A stretch of 54,722 nucleotides of DNA from positions 1 to 54,722 of the forward strand of contig CATNCF010000018.1 of assembly GCA_950097145.1 (NCBI GenBank), given 5' to 3'. The notes below the pieces were generated by a model. The model had not been told where the DNA came from, made no database searches, and saw only the letters and a program-made list of their open reading frames with translations. This stretch comes from an uncultured Lachnospiraceae bacterium. GTDB taxonomy: Bacteria; Bacillota; Clostridia; Lachnospirales; Lachnospiraceae. Every line of letters begins with the position of its first letter. Position 1 is the first letter of the stretch. Positions 35,760 to 44,862 of the stretch are shown in pieces. The translations under genes were made by a program, and so were the position numbers.

Positions 35760-37133
35760 CTATCTCTCATAGTACTTCTCCAAAATCCTGGTATCAATCC
35801 GGTCTAATTCTTCTTTCGGAAGGATGTGCAAAAGCCTCCAGCCGATATCCAGTGTCTCTTCTATTGTACGGTTCTCGTTAGAACCCTGAGCCACAAATTC
35901 CTGTTCAAAACCTTTTCCAAATTCCAGATACTTCTGATCCGTGCCGGACAGCTCATCCTCTCCAATCACACTTGCAAGATCCCTCGCTTCTCCTACCCGG
36001 GCATAAGCGGAAAATAACTGGTTTGCCACGTCCTGATGATCCTCCCTGGTATATTCTGCCCCGATTCCATCCTTCATAAGACGGGACAGGGAGGGCAGCA
36101 CATTAATAGGAGGATAGATATTTTTTTGATGTAAGGAGCGCTCCAGCACAATCTGGCCCTCTGTGATATATCCGGTCAGGTCTGGAATGGGATGGGTAAT
36201 ATCATCATTTGGCATAGTGAGGATGGGAATCTGTGTTACGCTTCCTTCCCTTCCCTTTACAATACCAGCACGTTCATACAAAGTGGCAAGCTCACTGTAG
36301 AGATAGCCGGGATAGCCTTTTCTGCTTGGGATTTCCCCTTTGGAAGCCGAGATCTCGCGCAGTGCCTCCGCATAAGAAGTCATATCTGTCAATATCACAA
36401 GGATATGCATATTCTTTTCAAATGCCAGATATTCGGCTGCTGTCAATGCCATCTTAGGCGTAATCAGGCGTTCCGCCACCGGATCATTGGAAAGATTTAA
36501 AAACATGGTAACGTGGGAACTTACCCCGCTCTCTTCAAATCTTCTGCGGAAAAATTCCGCCACATCATATTTTACCCCCATGGCAGCAAACACGATACCA
36601 AACTCTTCCTCTGAAGCCCCGCCCAGAGACGCCTGCTCCACAATCTGGGCGGCAAGCTGGTCGTGAGGAAGTCCGTTTCCTGAAAAAATCGGCAGTTTCT
36701 GTCCGCGGATCAGCGTGGCAAGCCCGTCAATTGCTGACACTCCGGTACGAATATAATTTCTGGGATATTCTCTGGTACATGGATTTAAAGGAAGGCCGTT
36801 TACATCCCGCACAACCTCCGGTTCAATCCTGCCAAGCCCGTCAATGGGCTCGCCAAGCCCGTTAAAGGTACGTCCCAAAATTTCAAGAGAAAGGCCAAGT
36901 TCCATGGGGCGCCCGCTGAGCCTGGTATGTGTATTTTTCAGGGACATATCGTCTGTGGCGTCAAAGACCTGAATCACTGCCTTATCTTTATCAACTGCAA
37001 TAATCCTGCCTTTTTTGCGGTATTTCTTATCTACTACAAATTCTACTACTTCCTCATAAAAGGCATTCTGAACTCCTTCCAGCACAACCATAGGACCGCT
37101 GATCTCGCTTAAGCCTAAATATTCAATGGACAT
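35760..37133 (-). CDS. ntpB: V-type ATPase subunit B
   Basis: The 457-residue non-catalytic nucleotide-binding subunit alternates with A in the V1 head. Recognisable stretches are [18 protein letters not shown] (no Walker A lysine, as expected for B), YAEALREIS and [24 protein letters not shown] [20 protein letters not shown]. The start is set at 37133, where AGGAGG lies upstream; 17 more codons are open but have no site. It is 10 bases after subunit A. Confidence 0.97.
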   Translation of the reverse strand: MSIEYLGLSEISGPMVVLEGVQNAFYEEVVEFVVDKKYRKKGRIIAVDKDKAVIQVFDATDDMSLKNTHTRLSGRPMELGLSLEILGRTFNGLGEPIDGLGRIEPEVVRDVNGLPLNPCTREYPRNYIRTGVSAIDGLATLIRGQKLPIFSGNGLPHDQLAAQIVEQASLGGASEEEFGIVFAAMGVKYDVAEFFRRRFEESGVSSHVTMFLNLSNDPVAERLITPKMALTAAEYLAFEKNMHILVILTDMTSYAEALREISASKGEIPSRKGYPGYLYSELATLYERAGIVKGREGSVTQIPILTMPNDDITHPIPDLTGYITEGQIVLERSLHQKNIYPPINVLPSLSRLMKDGIGAEYTREDHQDVANQLFSAYARVGEARDLASVIGEDELSGTDQKYLEFGKGFEQEFVAQGSNENRTIEETLDIGWRLLHILPKEELDRIDTRILEKYYER

Positions 37134-37143
37134 ATCTATCCTC

Positions 37144-38910
37144 CTATGCATTGGTTTCCAGCAGTCTTTGATAAAACTTGTCAATCATCTGCCGGTATTC
37201 TTCAAATTTATAAAGATCTTTATTTGCTACGTCGTATTTAATAGAAATAATTTTCTCGAACACAGGATCTTCCCGAAGCAGCGCCATAGGCATTCCCACA
37301 TTGATCAGTTCTTTGCATTTCTCATAGAGATACAAGATAATTTTCATCATTTCTAGCTGTTTTTCCATAGGCACAAAGGTATCTTCCGCGTGGAATGCAT
37401 TCTGCTGCAGGAATCCAAGGCGAATGACCCTGGCCGTCTCTAAGACCAGCTTCTGGTCGTCTGGAAGCACATCGCTGCCAATCAGTTTTACAATTTCATT
37501 TAGCCTGCTCTCAGTAGTGAGAATATTCAGCAGCTCATTTCTGCTGGAGATAAAGTCTGCTCCAACATGCTCCTGATACCATTCCTCCAAATCTCCCAAA
37601 TATTCTGTATAGCTGGTAAGCCAGTTAATGGCAGGATAATGCCTTGCATAGGCAAGCGTCTTGTCCAATGCAAGAAAACAGCGTACAAAACGCTTGGTAT
37701 TCTGAGTTACCGGCTCTGAAAAATCTCCGCCCTGAGGAGAAACCGCACCGATAATGGTAACACTGCCGTCAGTCCCATTGAGATTTTCCACATACCCTGC
37801 GCGCTCATAAAACGCTGACAGCCTGGAAGCAAGATATGCCGGGAACCCTTCTTCAGCGGGCATTTCCTCCAGTCTGCCAGAAAGTTCCCGGAGCGCCTCT
37901 GCCCATCGGGAAGTAGAATCCGCCATAATCGCCACATGATACCCCATGTCACGGTAATATTCCGCCAGCGTAAGCCCCGTATAAATACTGGCCTCCCTGG
38001 CCGCCACAGGCATATTGGAAGTATTGGCAATCAGAGTGGTTCGGTCCATCAGAAGATTCCCTGTTTTCGGATCTGTAAGCTTGGAAAACTCCTCCAGCAC
38101 ATTTGTCATCTCATTTCCCCGCTCCCCGCATCCAATATAGATAATTATATCTGCATCCGACCATTTTGCAATTTGATGCTGGGTCATGGTCTTGCCTGTT
38201 CCAAATCCTCCTGGAATTGCCGCCGTCCCTCCTTTTGCAATAGGAAACAGGGTATCTAAGATACGCTGCCCTGTAATCAGGGGACGGTCTGCAGGGCAGC
38301 GGTTCTGGACAGGCCGGGGAATACGGATGGGCCACTGCTGGGCCATAGTCAGAACTTCTTCTGTCCCGTCAGGCTTTTGAATCTTTACCAGAGGTTCATC
38401 AATGGTGTATGCGCCTTCTTCTGCCCTCCAAAGCACAATTCCGTCTGTATTGGGCGGAACCATCACCTTGTGCATAATTGCCGCTGTCTCTGGAACCTCT
38501 GCAATCACCGTTCCGCCTCTCACTGCATCCTTGGGACGAACAGTAATTCTGGCCTCCCATTTCCGCTGCCGATCCAGCAAATCCACATTAACGCCCCGTG
38601 GAATATAGGCGCCGTTCTTCTCTCCAATCAACTGCAAAGGCCGCTCTATGCCGTCAAAAATGTTGGTGATAATTCCAGGAGCAAGGGTTACGCTAATGGC
38701 TTTTCCAGCCCCCTCCACGGATTCACCTGGACGCAGCCCGGCAGTTTCTTCAAATACCTGGATAACTGTCTCCTCCTGTTTCAGCCCGATCACTTCTCCC
38801 AAGAGCTTTTGATTCCCAACATAGACCATCTCTGATATTTTAAACCCAAGATCTCCTCTGACTGTAATAATCGGGCCATTAATTCCATATATCTTTCCTA
38901 TTATGCTCAT
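37144..38910 (-). CDS. ntpA: V-type ATPase subunit A (catalytic)
   Basis: The 588-residue catalytic subunit has the P-loop GGFGTGKT at 234-241 and the bulge domain expected of V/A-type A subunits (about 115-190). [20 protein letters not shown] follows. It hydrolyses or makes ATP in exchange for ion flow through the membrane ring. Its ATG overlaps the stop of subunit E (ATGA). Length is normal for the family. Confidence 0.98.
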   Translation of the reverse strand: MSIIGKIYGINGPIITVRGDLGFKISEMVYVGNQKLLGEVIGLKQEETVIQVFEETAGLRPGESVEGAGKAISVTLAPGIITNIFDGIERPLQLIGEKNGAYIPRGVNVDLLDRQRKWEARITVRPKDAVRGGTVIAEVPETAAIMHKVMVPPNTDGIVLWRAEEGAYTIDEPLVKIQKPDGTEEVLTMAQQWPIRIPRPVQNRCPADRPLITGQRILDTLFPIAKGGTAAIPGGFGTGKTMTQHQIAKWSDADIIIYIGCGERGNEMTNVLEEFSKLTDPKTGNLLMDRTTLIANTSNMPVAAREASIYTGLTLAEYYRDMGYHVAIMADSTSRWAEALRELSGRLEEMPAEEGFPAYLASRLSAFYERAGYVENLNGTDGSVTIIGAVSPQGGDFSEPVTQNTKRFVRCFLALDKTLAYARHYPAINWLTSYTEYLGDLEEWYQEHVGADFISSRNELLNILTTESRLNEIVKLIGSDVLPDDQKLVLETARVIRLGFLQQNAFHAEDTFVPMEKQLEMMKIILYLYEKCKELINVGMPMALLREDPVFEKIISIKYDVANKDLYKFEEYRQMIDKFYQRLLETNA

Positions 38911-39467
38911 AGAATTGTCTCCTCCTGTTCCAGCCTGGTCAAAAAGGATTCATCAATTAAAATATTCCTGGAACGGATGACTGCCCGTATGCCGCCTCCA
39001 AACTTGATCTCACTGACAGTAAGCCCTGCCCCTGTCTTTTCCTCCAGTTCTGCCTTTTTATCTTCATCAGAAGGGTCCAAATATATTATGACAGGCTCCG
39101 TTCCTGCCACCTCTCCCGCCATCTGGATTTTGGCAGTCAGGTAATCCTTATAATCTTCCGTCTTCTGATATTCTTTCAACAGCGTCTGAACTTCCTGCAG
39201 CAGTTTTTCCTTCCACTGGCGTTTACACTCATCAAGCATATGCTTTTGACGCAGTAGTTCTGCTGAAATCCTGCTGTTCATCTGCCTGCGCAGGCTCCGT
39301 TCTTCCAACTGAATTCTATGTTCCAGTTCTGCCTGTCTGCTTTTCCGGTATTCTTCCAATTCCTGCCTGCAGGCATCCTCATACTGTGCTGTAATTTTAC
39401 TGCTGTTTTCCCTGGCCACATCCAGGGTGAAATCCCGGAACACTTCCAGCTTTTCCCCGATCTGCAT
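38907..39467 (-). CDS. ntpE: V-type ATPase subunit E (peripheral stalk)
   Basis: The 186-residue protein has a long helical N-terminal half rich in Glu, Arg and Gln and a globular C-terminus with FGGGIRAVIRSRNILIDESF, the E-subunit signature. It forms the peripheral stalk with the G/H subunit and anchors the catalytic head. The stop overlaps the start of subunit A by four bases. Confidence 0.92.
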   Translation of the reverse strand: MQIGEKLEVFRDFTLDVARENSSKITAQYEDACRQELEEYRKSRQAELEHRIQLEERSLRRQMNSRISAELLRQKHMLDECKRQWKEKLLQEVQTLLKEYQKTEDYKDYLTAKIQMAGEVAGTEPVIIYLDPSDEDKKAELEEKTGAGLTVSEIKFGGGIRAVIRSRNILIDESFLTRLEQEETIL

Positions 39468-39483
39468 ACCTTCTCCCTTCTGC

Positions 39484-39792
39484 CTAAAGTTTCAGCCCTA
39501 TGGCTTCACTGACATAATCTGTAATAAAATTTTCCTTCCGGCCTGTTCCATGACGGTCGGGAATTTCAATTAGAAGAGGCTGCCTGCGATTGAGCCTGGC
39601 CTCATCAATCAAATCTGGAAATTCCCTTCCAAATTTCTCCGTCAAAAGAACAATACCAATTTCTCTGTCCTGGAATACTGTCTCCAAAGCTTCCTTCAAT
39701 TCCTGCCGTTCATGAACAATAACACCTTCCACCCCTGCCAGCCGCATTCCTGTATAGGTATCTCTGTTATCACTGATCAGATACATTTTCAT
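39484..39792 (-). CDS. V-type ATPase subunit F
   Basis: The 102-residue protein has a Rossmann-like N-terminus (MYLISDNRDTYTGMRLAGVEG) and the IVLLTEKFGREFPDLID stretch typical of subunit F. Subunit F sits on the rotor with D and tunes activity. It is between K (14-base gap) and E (16-base gap). The letter assigned to this subunit differs between naming schemes (NtpG in Enterococcus). Confidence 0.9.
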   Translation of the reverse strand: MKMYLISDNRDTYTGMRLAGVEGVIVHERQELKEALETVFQDREIGIVLLTEKFGREFPDLIDEARLNRRQPLLIEIPDRHGTGRKENFITDYVSEAIGLKL

Positions 39793-39806
39793 AAGAATTC
39801 TCCTTA

Positions 39807-40226
39807 CTATCCCAGAATAGAAAAAGAGATCAGCAGCCCATAAAGAGCGATCGATTCCGCCAGAGCAACAAAAATCAGCGCTTTACCCATAATACTGGAG
39901 TCTTCACTTAAAGCTCCCAAAGCTGCGCTTGCAGCGCTTGCTACTGCAATTCCCGCACCAATACAGGACATTCCAGTGGAAAGAGCCGCTGCGATATATC
40001 TCCAGCTCTCTGCATTAGAAACTGCTTCTGCCGCTTCTCCAGCCGCCTGTACATCCCCCCGGAACATTAAAATATCAGCCGCCAGAAGGGTTCCAAAGAA
40101 GAAAAAGACATTGCTGCCCAGAGCAGCCTTAAATCCCCCCTCTTTCCGCTTGCTCAACAAAAACCCTCCTACTGGAATGATCATGCTGCAGAGTAAAATC
40201 AATACCAATATTATTTTCGTACCCAT
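39807..40226 (-). CDS. ntpK: V-type ATPase proteolipid subunit K
   Basis: The 139-residue protein has four membrane helices. The C-terminal hairpin is a normal proteolipid (GAGIAVASAASAALG, then ALAESIALYG with the ion-binding Glu124). The N-terminal hairpin (about 5-25 and 38-55) lacks the glycine pattern and carries a basic loop SKRKEGG. Glu124 is followed by Ser, as in some Na+ enzymes, but no Gln is present in helix 3, so H+ or Na+ cannot be decided. The start is at 40226, with AGGAGG upstream; a start six codons earlier overlaps that site. Confidence 0.93.
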   Translation of the reverse strand: MGTKIILVLILLCSMIIPVGGFLLSKRKEGGFKAALGSNVFFFFGTLLAADILMFRGDVQAAGEAAEAVSNAESWRYIAAALSTGMSCIGAGIAVASAASAALGALSEDSSIMGKALIFVALAESIALYGLLISFSILG

Positions 40227-40240
40227 ATCTTGTCCTCCTA

Positions 40241-42139
40241 TCAATTTCTTTTATTAAATGAGATAAACGGTTTCCCGCTTCCCGAATAGAAACGGCTGAA
40301 CATTTCGTAATATTCCAGACGAAGCACCTGGATTCCCACAATCAGCCCCTCTAATCCTGCCACCAGAAGATTTCCCAGTACAACAATGAGCCAGTTGGGC
40401 GTTCCCTGCTCCATGCCCGCAAGAGTCATCACCACTCCCATCATGCCGGCATGGCTCAGTGCAAAAGCTCCCACACGCACAAATGAAATGGTATTGGTAG
40501 CGTAGCTAAGAACCACATCAAATCCTTCCACCAGCGCTTCTACCAGAAACATCATCTTGCTTCCTTCTGGGAAAACCTTACGTTCTCTCTCCAAAAGACG
40601 GCTCAATGGTTCTTTCATCAAAATTGCCAGCAGCGGCACGCCCACAGCAGCGCCAATTAGTACCGTTGCAGGCATTTCATGTCCCGTTGCAAATAGCAGC
40701 ACACACAGAACCACAAACCCATAACAGATAAGCCCTGCAATTCCGCTTTGGTGAAACAGCAGTCTTCCATACTCTTTTGCCCTGACCGCATTGATGATAT
40801 TCAATATCATAGCAAGCAGTATCAGCGCCGCGCCAAACCCAATGGCAAGCATTAGTGTTGTCATAATATTATCCATGGGTTTCATCCATAAGGCAGGAAG
40901 TAGTTCTTCAAATCCGAATACACTGCCATATAAGAATCCAAAAATAACAGACCAAATCCCAGCCACTCCCACAATACCTGCCAGACGTATATTTTTAAAC
41001 CGATACAGCAGAAATCCTCCTGCCAGCAGACAGGCTCCCTGTCCCACGTCTCCAAACATAATGCCAAACATCAGTGTATAAGTAATGGCAACAAACAACG
41101 TAGGATCCATCTCATTGTAGGCTGGCAGCCCATACATTTCTACAAACATTTCAAATGGCTTGAGGATTTTGGAGTTCTTCAGTTTGGTAGGCGGATTCAC
41201 AGAACAGTCCCCTTCCTCCTCCTCCCAGTGGATCTTATCATCTCCTGCGATTTCCTGTATCAGCTTGTCCGCATCAGCAGCTGATATCCAGCCATACAGA
41301 ATATAATATTCTTTTTCTTCATCTTTTGCCTGGGTGCAGGCAGCATATTTGCGGATATCAAAATTTCTGCAGTAGCTCTCCAGGCTGCTGCAGGCAGACA
41401 AAATTTCATCCTCCCGGCTTTTCACCAATTCCACCGTCTTCCTCTGCAGACGCTCCAGTTCCTGCCGGTATTCTGAAATACGTTCCTTCGCCTGCTCAAA
41501 CACCTGTCTTGGAGTCTCCTCAAATTCCTCTGATATTTCAATATCTTCGAAATGAAAGGAAGCATACACTGCCTCTACCTCCAGCAGGTGGGTATGGGGC
41601 GCAAAATAGACACCCCATACATACTGGCTGTCATTGTTGCACTCGTAGAACAATGTGTACGGATTCTTAAAAATATAGCGTTCCAATTTATGGTAATCTG
41701 CCACCCGGATCCGTCCAAACTGATAATCAATAAACCGGAAATCCCTGAATTTGCTCAATTCAAAATCAAGTCCGATAAAGGGGGAAATCTCCTCCATCCG
41801 TTCTTTGATCTTTAATATCTTCTCCTGTAATTCATCCTGCCTGATTCGCAGTTCTCCTATCTGCCCATAAACCTCGTCAATAATCACCTGGGCCTGCATT
41901 GCCCGCATCACAATGGTTCCCGGGTTTCCTTCCTCAAGGTACTGTTTTAATTCCGCCCCCTTCTGAGCCACCTCCTTATACAAATTAGTCTCTACAAAAG
42001 GACGGACATTTTTCAAGTTTCCAAGGCTGGTCATTGCATTTTCAAAATGAATATCGTATTTATTCAAATATACCTTTACTACCCGGTCAATGTCCTCCCG
42101 AGGTCCGGCAAAATGCAGCAGCTTCATTTTCTCGACCAA
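40241..42139 (-). CDS. ntpI: V-type ATPase subunit I (a-type membrane subunit)
   Basis: The 632-residue protein has a soluble N-terminal half with coiled coils (about 1-320) and a C-terminal half with seven or eight membrane helices. The helical part includes FGIMFGDVGQGACLLAGGF and FVRVGAFALSHAGMMGV; the latter carries the arginine region that meets the K ring. The start is TTG at 42139, since GGGAGGAG lies five bases upstream; the ATG at 42127 has no proper site. The order C-I-K-F-E-A-B-D is not the Enterococcus or Thermus order. Confidence 0.95.
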   Translation of the reverse strand: MVEKMKLLHFAGPREDIDRVVKVYLNKYDIHFENAMTSLGNLKNVRPFVETNLYKEVAQKGAELKQYLEEGNPGTIVMRAMQAQVIIDEVYGQIGELRIRQDELQEKILKIKERMEEISPFIGLDFELSKFRDFRFIDYQFGRIRVADYHKLERYIFKNPYTLFYECNNDSQYVWGVYFAPHTHLLEVEAVYASFHFEDIEISEEFEETPRQVFEQAKERISEYRQELERLQRKTVELVKSREDEILSACSSLESYCRNFDIRKYAACTQAKDEEKEYYILYGWISAADADKLIQEIAGDDKIHWEEEEGDCSVNPPTKLKNSKILKPFEMFVEMYGLPAYNEMDPTLFVAITYTLMFGIMFGDVGQGACLLAGGFLLYRFKNIRLAGIVGVAGIWSVIFGFLYGSVFGFEELLPALWMKPMDNIMTTLMLAIGFGAALILLAMILNIINAVRAKEYGRLLFHQSGIAGLICYGFVVLCVLLFATGHEMPATVLIGAAVGVPLLAILMKEPLSRLLERERKVFPEGSKMMFLVEALVEGFDVVLSYATNTISFVRVGAFALSHAGMMGVVMTLAGMEQGTPNWLIVVLGNLLVAGLEGLIVGIQVLRLEYYEMFSRFYSGSGKPFISFNKRN

Positions 42140-42169
42140 AGCATCTCCTCCCTTCTCCTTTTCGAAAAC

Positions 42170-42994
42170 TTATAATAAAATTAATTCCCGGATATCTTTT
42201 GCCGGAAGCTGATATCGTATTCCCTCCAGAGCAGTGGTTAAATACTGTATTTCCTGCTCCTTTTTATAAAAATAATAAAATACCGGAGCCATGGAATTCG
42301 GATATTTTTTGCATAGTCTTTGGTACATATTCTCCATGACCCTGCGGTAAGATACCTCATCCTGCAGCTTTATCAACGCCTCTCTGCCTTTAAAATACGC
42401 TGTATTCTCCAAAATTCGGCAGAATTCTTCTGTATCCTGCGCCTCTGTAAGCTGCTGGAATTCCCGCCGTGTCAGCCTGTAATGAACAGGGATCAGCATT
42501 CCTTCCAAATCCTGTGTCTTTTGATGAAAAAACTGCTTCGCCCGGTAACACCACATAATATTGAGCCAGTCAATCTGGGTACCGAACACTTCTCGCAGCA
42601 CCCTGCGCATCTGTTTCCCTGAAAATTCTTCAATTTCGTTCCACACCCGCACAAAATATGACGCATCAATCTTAGGCACTGCCTCTTCAAACTGAATCTG
42701 TTCAATATACAGTCCCATAGCCCTGCGCTGTGCCTCATTGGCAAATCTGTATAATTTCCGGTAATCCTCCTGAATGGAATGATAAATTAATGCTTCTACC
42801 TGCCCCCGGTGCTGTATTTCCTCGTGCCCGCCGTAAATCTTGCCATAACTCTCCTGTTCTCTGAGAAAAACGATGGTTTCGGGCACTGTCTGGAATTCCG
42901 TAATTCTTTCAAAATCCTCCTGCCTCAGCAAGCGGCTTTTCATTGCCCTGGTCTTTGTCACCAGTCCGCTGTATTCCAGCAATTCTCCTGCCAT
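42170..42994 (-). CDS. ntpC: V-type ATPase subunit C
   Basis: The 274-residue all-helical protein matches the AC39-type subunit that links the rotor shaft to the K ring. Segments YSGLVTKTRAMKSRLL and DWLNIMWCYRAKQFFHQK are typical. It is shorter than the usual 320-350 residues. GAGGTG precedes the ATG. It starts three bases after the G/H subunit gene, placing C ahead of I, which is unusual. Confidence 0.88.
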   Translation of the reverse strand: MAGELLEYSGLVTKTRAMKSRLLRQEDFERITEFQTVPETIVFLREQESYGKIYGGHEEIQHRGQVEALIYHSIQEDYRKLYRFANEAQRRAMGLYIEQIQFEEAVPKIDASYFVRVWNEIEEFSGKQMRRVLREVFGTQIDWLNIMWCYRAKQFFHQKTQDLEGMLIPVHYRLTRREFQQLTEAQDTEEFCRILENTAYFKGREALIKLQDEVSYRRVMENMYQRLCKKYPNSMAPVFYYFYKKEQEIQYLTTALEGIRYQLPAKDIRELILL

Positions 42995-42997
42995 ATG

Positions 42998-43309
42998 TTA
43001 CACCTCTATTATCCGTTCCACAATCTTGCGGGCATACAGACGGAAATTTTTCTGGTAATTTTCTTGAAACTGTTCTACATTTTGGCGTCCCTTTTCTGTG
43101 ATCTGCTGAATGGACGCCTCAGCTTCTTCCCCCAGCCTGCTTTTTAAAATGGTAATCCTGCCCTCAAATTCTGCTTCCAGCTCCGCATTGATATCTTCCA
43201 TCTGGCGTTTTTTTTCCTCCTGCATTGCCTGCCTGGAGGCATTTGCTTCTTCCATCAGTTCTCCAGCCTGAGCCTCTATCTCATACAGCGCCTTAATGAC
43301 CTCATTCAC
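42998..43309 (-). CDS. V-type ATPase subunit G/H (peripheral stalk)
   Basis: The 103-residue, wholly coiled-coil protein starts MNEVIKALYEIEAQAGELMEEA, as in the small stalk subunits of V/A-type ATPases. It pairs with subunit E. Its start codon overlaps the stop of the response-regulator gene (ATGA), so the two are translationally coupled. Confidence 0.82.
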   Translation of the reverse strand: MNEVIKALYEIEAQAGELMEEANASRQAMQEEKKRQMEDINAELEAEFEGRITILKSRLGEEAEASIQQITEKGRQNVEQFQENYQKNFRLYARKIVERIIEV

Positions 43310-44337
43310 AATGTCTCCTCCTCTTTTTTAAAATAAAGCCTGCTTACTAAGTTCTGTTCTGTCTTTTGAGCATCGGATAAAGCACATTTTAAATCTTCTG
43401 CTATGTGCAGCAGCAGTTTCTGAATCCTCGGACTTGTAATTTTATAATCCATATCTTCTTCCGAAGGAAGATATGAAATTTTCAGCACATAGAAGTCTCC
43501 TTCTACCGCGATCACATTCTCAACTTCATAATTTTCCAGACACTGCTGGCACCAGTAACCTGTCAAAAATATTGCGTAAGCAATCCGTTTCATAGGCTCT
43601 GTGGAAATCTCTCCGCCTGTTTTGTTATAAATCTGGAACACGCAGGATCTTCCTGGATAATGAAACTGATTTTTTAGGTAATTCATATAATAAATAAAAT
43701 TCCGCTTTTCATACATGTAATACTGTACAAATTCCTGCAGCAGTTTCTCACAGAATTCTCTGGTAAATTCTCCTTCTATCTGTTCCAGTTCTGTAAATTC
43801 CGGGCTGAGATTCTCCGCCATAAGTCCCACTGCCCTGCGGCAAAACGTATCATAGACCTGTTTCCTATCTGCAAGCTTCTCCCAGAGCTGCTCCACTTCC
43901 TGGTTCAGTTTCTGAAGTTCCTTTTCCTCTCTTTGATGAAAATCCCCTTCCTGTTTCTCACTTTTATACTCAACAATTCCTGCCTGGATTGGGACGATCA
44001 AATCTTCCACCAAAAAAAACGGCTTTAAAATCAGCTTAAAAATATGGCTGTGATTCAAAACTTCCAGGGTATCTGCAACATTCTTCACCTGTGTCATAGC
44101 GATTTTCACCGTGTCAGGCGACAGCATATCTACCATTTCAAACAGCTCTTTCCCCGTCATCAGCGGCATATCCAGCTCACTGACCAGCACTTCCACTGTG
44201 TGGGACGTAATATATTCCATAGCCTTCTCTGAATACTCAAAATACATACAATTCAATATCTCTTGAAAAGGTGCGAGCATTCGTCTGTAATTGGCAATCC
44301 ATTTGCTGTCACTATCAACAATCACTATTGTATTCAT
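43306..44337 (-). CDS. Response-regulator-like protein leading the V-ATPase operon
   Basis: The 343-residue protein has a receiver domain at about 1-120: IVIVDSDSKW at the N-terminus, VLVSELDMPLMTG, MTQ (Thr82) and LKPF (Lys105). The phosphorylated Asp is replaced by Glu54, and the second acidic-pocket residue is Ser9. A coiled coil (about 125-170) follows. The C-terminal 170-343 has no DNA-binding, HD or kinase motif I can recognise. The start is at 44337 with AAAGGAGG upstream; the open frame extends nine codons further without a site. It is the first gene of the 13-gene operon; no histidine kinase is nearby. Confidence 0.85.
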   Translation of the reverse strand: MNTIVIVDSDSKWIANYRRMLAPFQEILNCMYFEYSEKAMEYITSHTVEVLVSELDMPLMTGKELFEMVDMLSPDTVKIAMTQVKNVADTLEVLNHSHIFKLILKPFFLVEDLIVPIQAGIVEYKSEKQEGDFHQREEKELQKLNQEVEQLWEKLADRKQVYDTFCRRAVGLMAENLSPEFTELEQIEGEFTREFCEKLLQEFVQYYMYEKRNFIYYMNYLKNQFHYPGRSCVFQIYNKTGGEISTEPMKRIAYAIFLTGYWCQQCLENYEVENVIAVEGDFYVLKISYLPSEEDMDYKITSPRIQKLLLHIAEDLKCALSDAQKTEQNLVSRLYFKKEEETL

Positions 44338-44381
44338 AACTGCCTCCTTTTTACGGATATTCACACTGCTAAATATTATTT

Positions 44382-44410
44382 ATTATAACAGACAATGGCA
44401 GATTTTACAA
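44382..44410 (-). promoter_or_regulatory. Promoter of the V-ATPase operon
   Basis: TTGTAA (44410-44405), 17 bases, TATAAT (44387-44382) with an upstream TG (extended -10), about 45 bases before the regulator start. It is the only strong promoter seen upstream of the ATPase genes. Confidence 0.8.
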
Positions 44411-44431
44411 AATTTTTTTCTCACTTTATGA

Positions 44432-44459
44432 ACCACATACAAGCTATAGACATATGATA
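44432..44459 (+). promoter_or_regulatory. Possible SigK-type sporulation promoter of the Cys/Gly-rich gene
   Basis: AC (44432-44433), 17 bases, CATATGATA (44451-44459). This fits the SigK pattern AC-N16/17-CATAnnnTA. The match is short, so it is suggestive only. No sigma-A promoter of similar quality is present. Confidence 0.4.
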
Positions 44460-44489
44460 CAGTGTAATCAAAATTATGGAGGAACAAAC

Positions 44490-44738
44490 ATGAGTGATTT
44501 AGCTGCTACAAACTGTGGATGTGGATGTGAAAGTAATAACAACGGAGGATGCGGTTCCATTATCTGGATCATTATCCTGCTTTGCTGCTGTGGCGGCGGA
44601 TGCGGCGGCGGATTCTTCGGCGGTAACGGAGATGGCTGCGGCAACAATAGCTGCCTGTGGATCATCTTACTGCTCTTCTGCTGCGGCGGATGGGGCGGCA
44701 ATGGCTGTGGCAACGGCTGCGGCAATTCCTTCTGCTAA
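44490..44738 (+). CDS. Cys/Gly-rich small protein with two hydrophobic repeats
   Basis: The 82-residue protein starts at 44490 with TGGAGG upstream. It contains 15 cysteines and about 30 glycines. Two similar units each hold a hydrophobic run followed by a Cys/Gly cluster (SIIWIIILLCCCGGG and SCLWIILLLFCCGGW), pointing to internal duplication. Such Gly/Cys-rich peptides are common in Lachnospiraceae, and some resemble YjcZ-type sporulation proteins, but I cannot assign a family. It stands alone, divergent from the V-ATPase operon, with two terminators after it. Confidence 0.75.
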   Translation: MSDLAATNCGCGCESNNNGGCGSIIWIIILLCCCGGGCGGGFFGGNGDGCGNNSCLWIILLLFCCGGWGGNGCGNGCGNSFC

Positions 44739-44747
44739 TTTCTTTTA

Positions 44748-44773
44748 CCACCTGCCTTCTAGGCAGGTGGTTT
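44748..44773 (+). terminator. Hairpin directly after the Cys/Gly-rich gene
   Basis: CCACCTGCCT and AGGCAGGTGG form a perfect 10-base-pair stem with a 3-base loop, followed by TTT. It begins nine bases after the stop codon. Confidence 0.7.
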
Positions 44774-44805
44774 CCATTGACTGTATTTGGACAGTTTCAA
44801 ATTAT

Positions 44806-44836
44806 GGCATAGTCTTAGGGACTATGCCGTTTTTTC
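44806..44836 (+). terminator. Rho-independent terminator
   Basis: GGCATAGTC and GACTATGCC (9 base pairs, 5-base loop) followed by GTTTTTTC. It is a second, stronger stop before the toxin-antitoxin promoter. Confidence 0.88.
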
Positions 44837-44862
44837 TATTTTGTAAATTTTTTTGCAGCCCC

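Noticed and set aside
44474..44725. Long minus-strand frame rich in Pro/His opposite the Cys/Gly-rich gene
   Set aside because: It is the mirror of Gly/Cys codons, has no ribosome site, and the plus-strand gene has a strong one.
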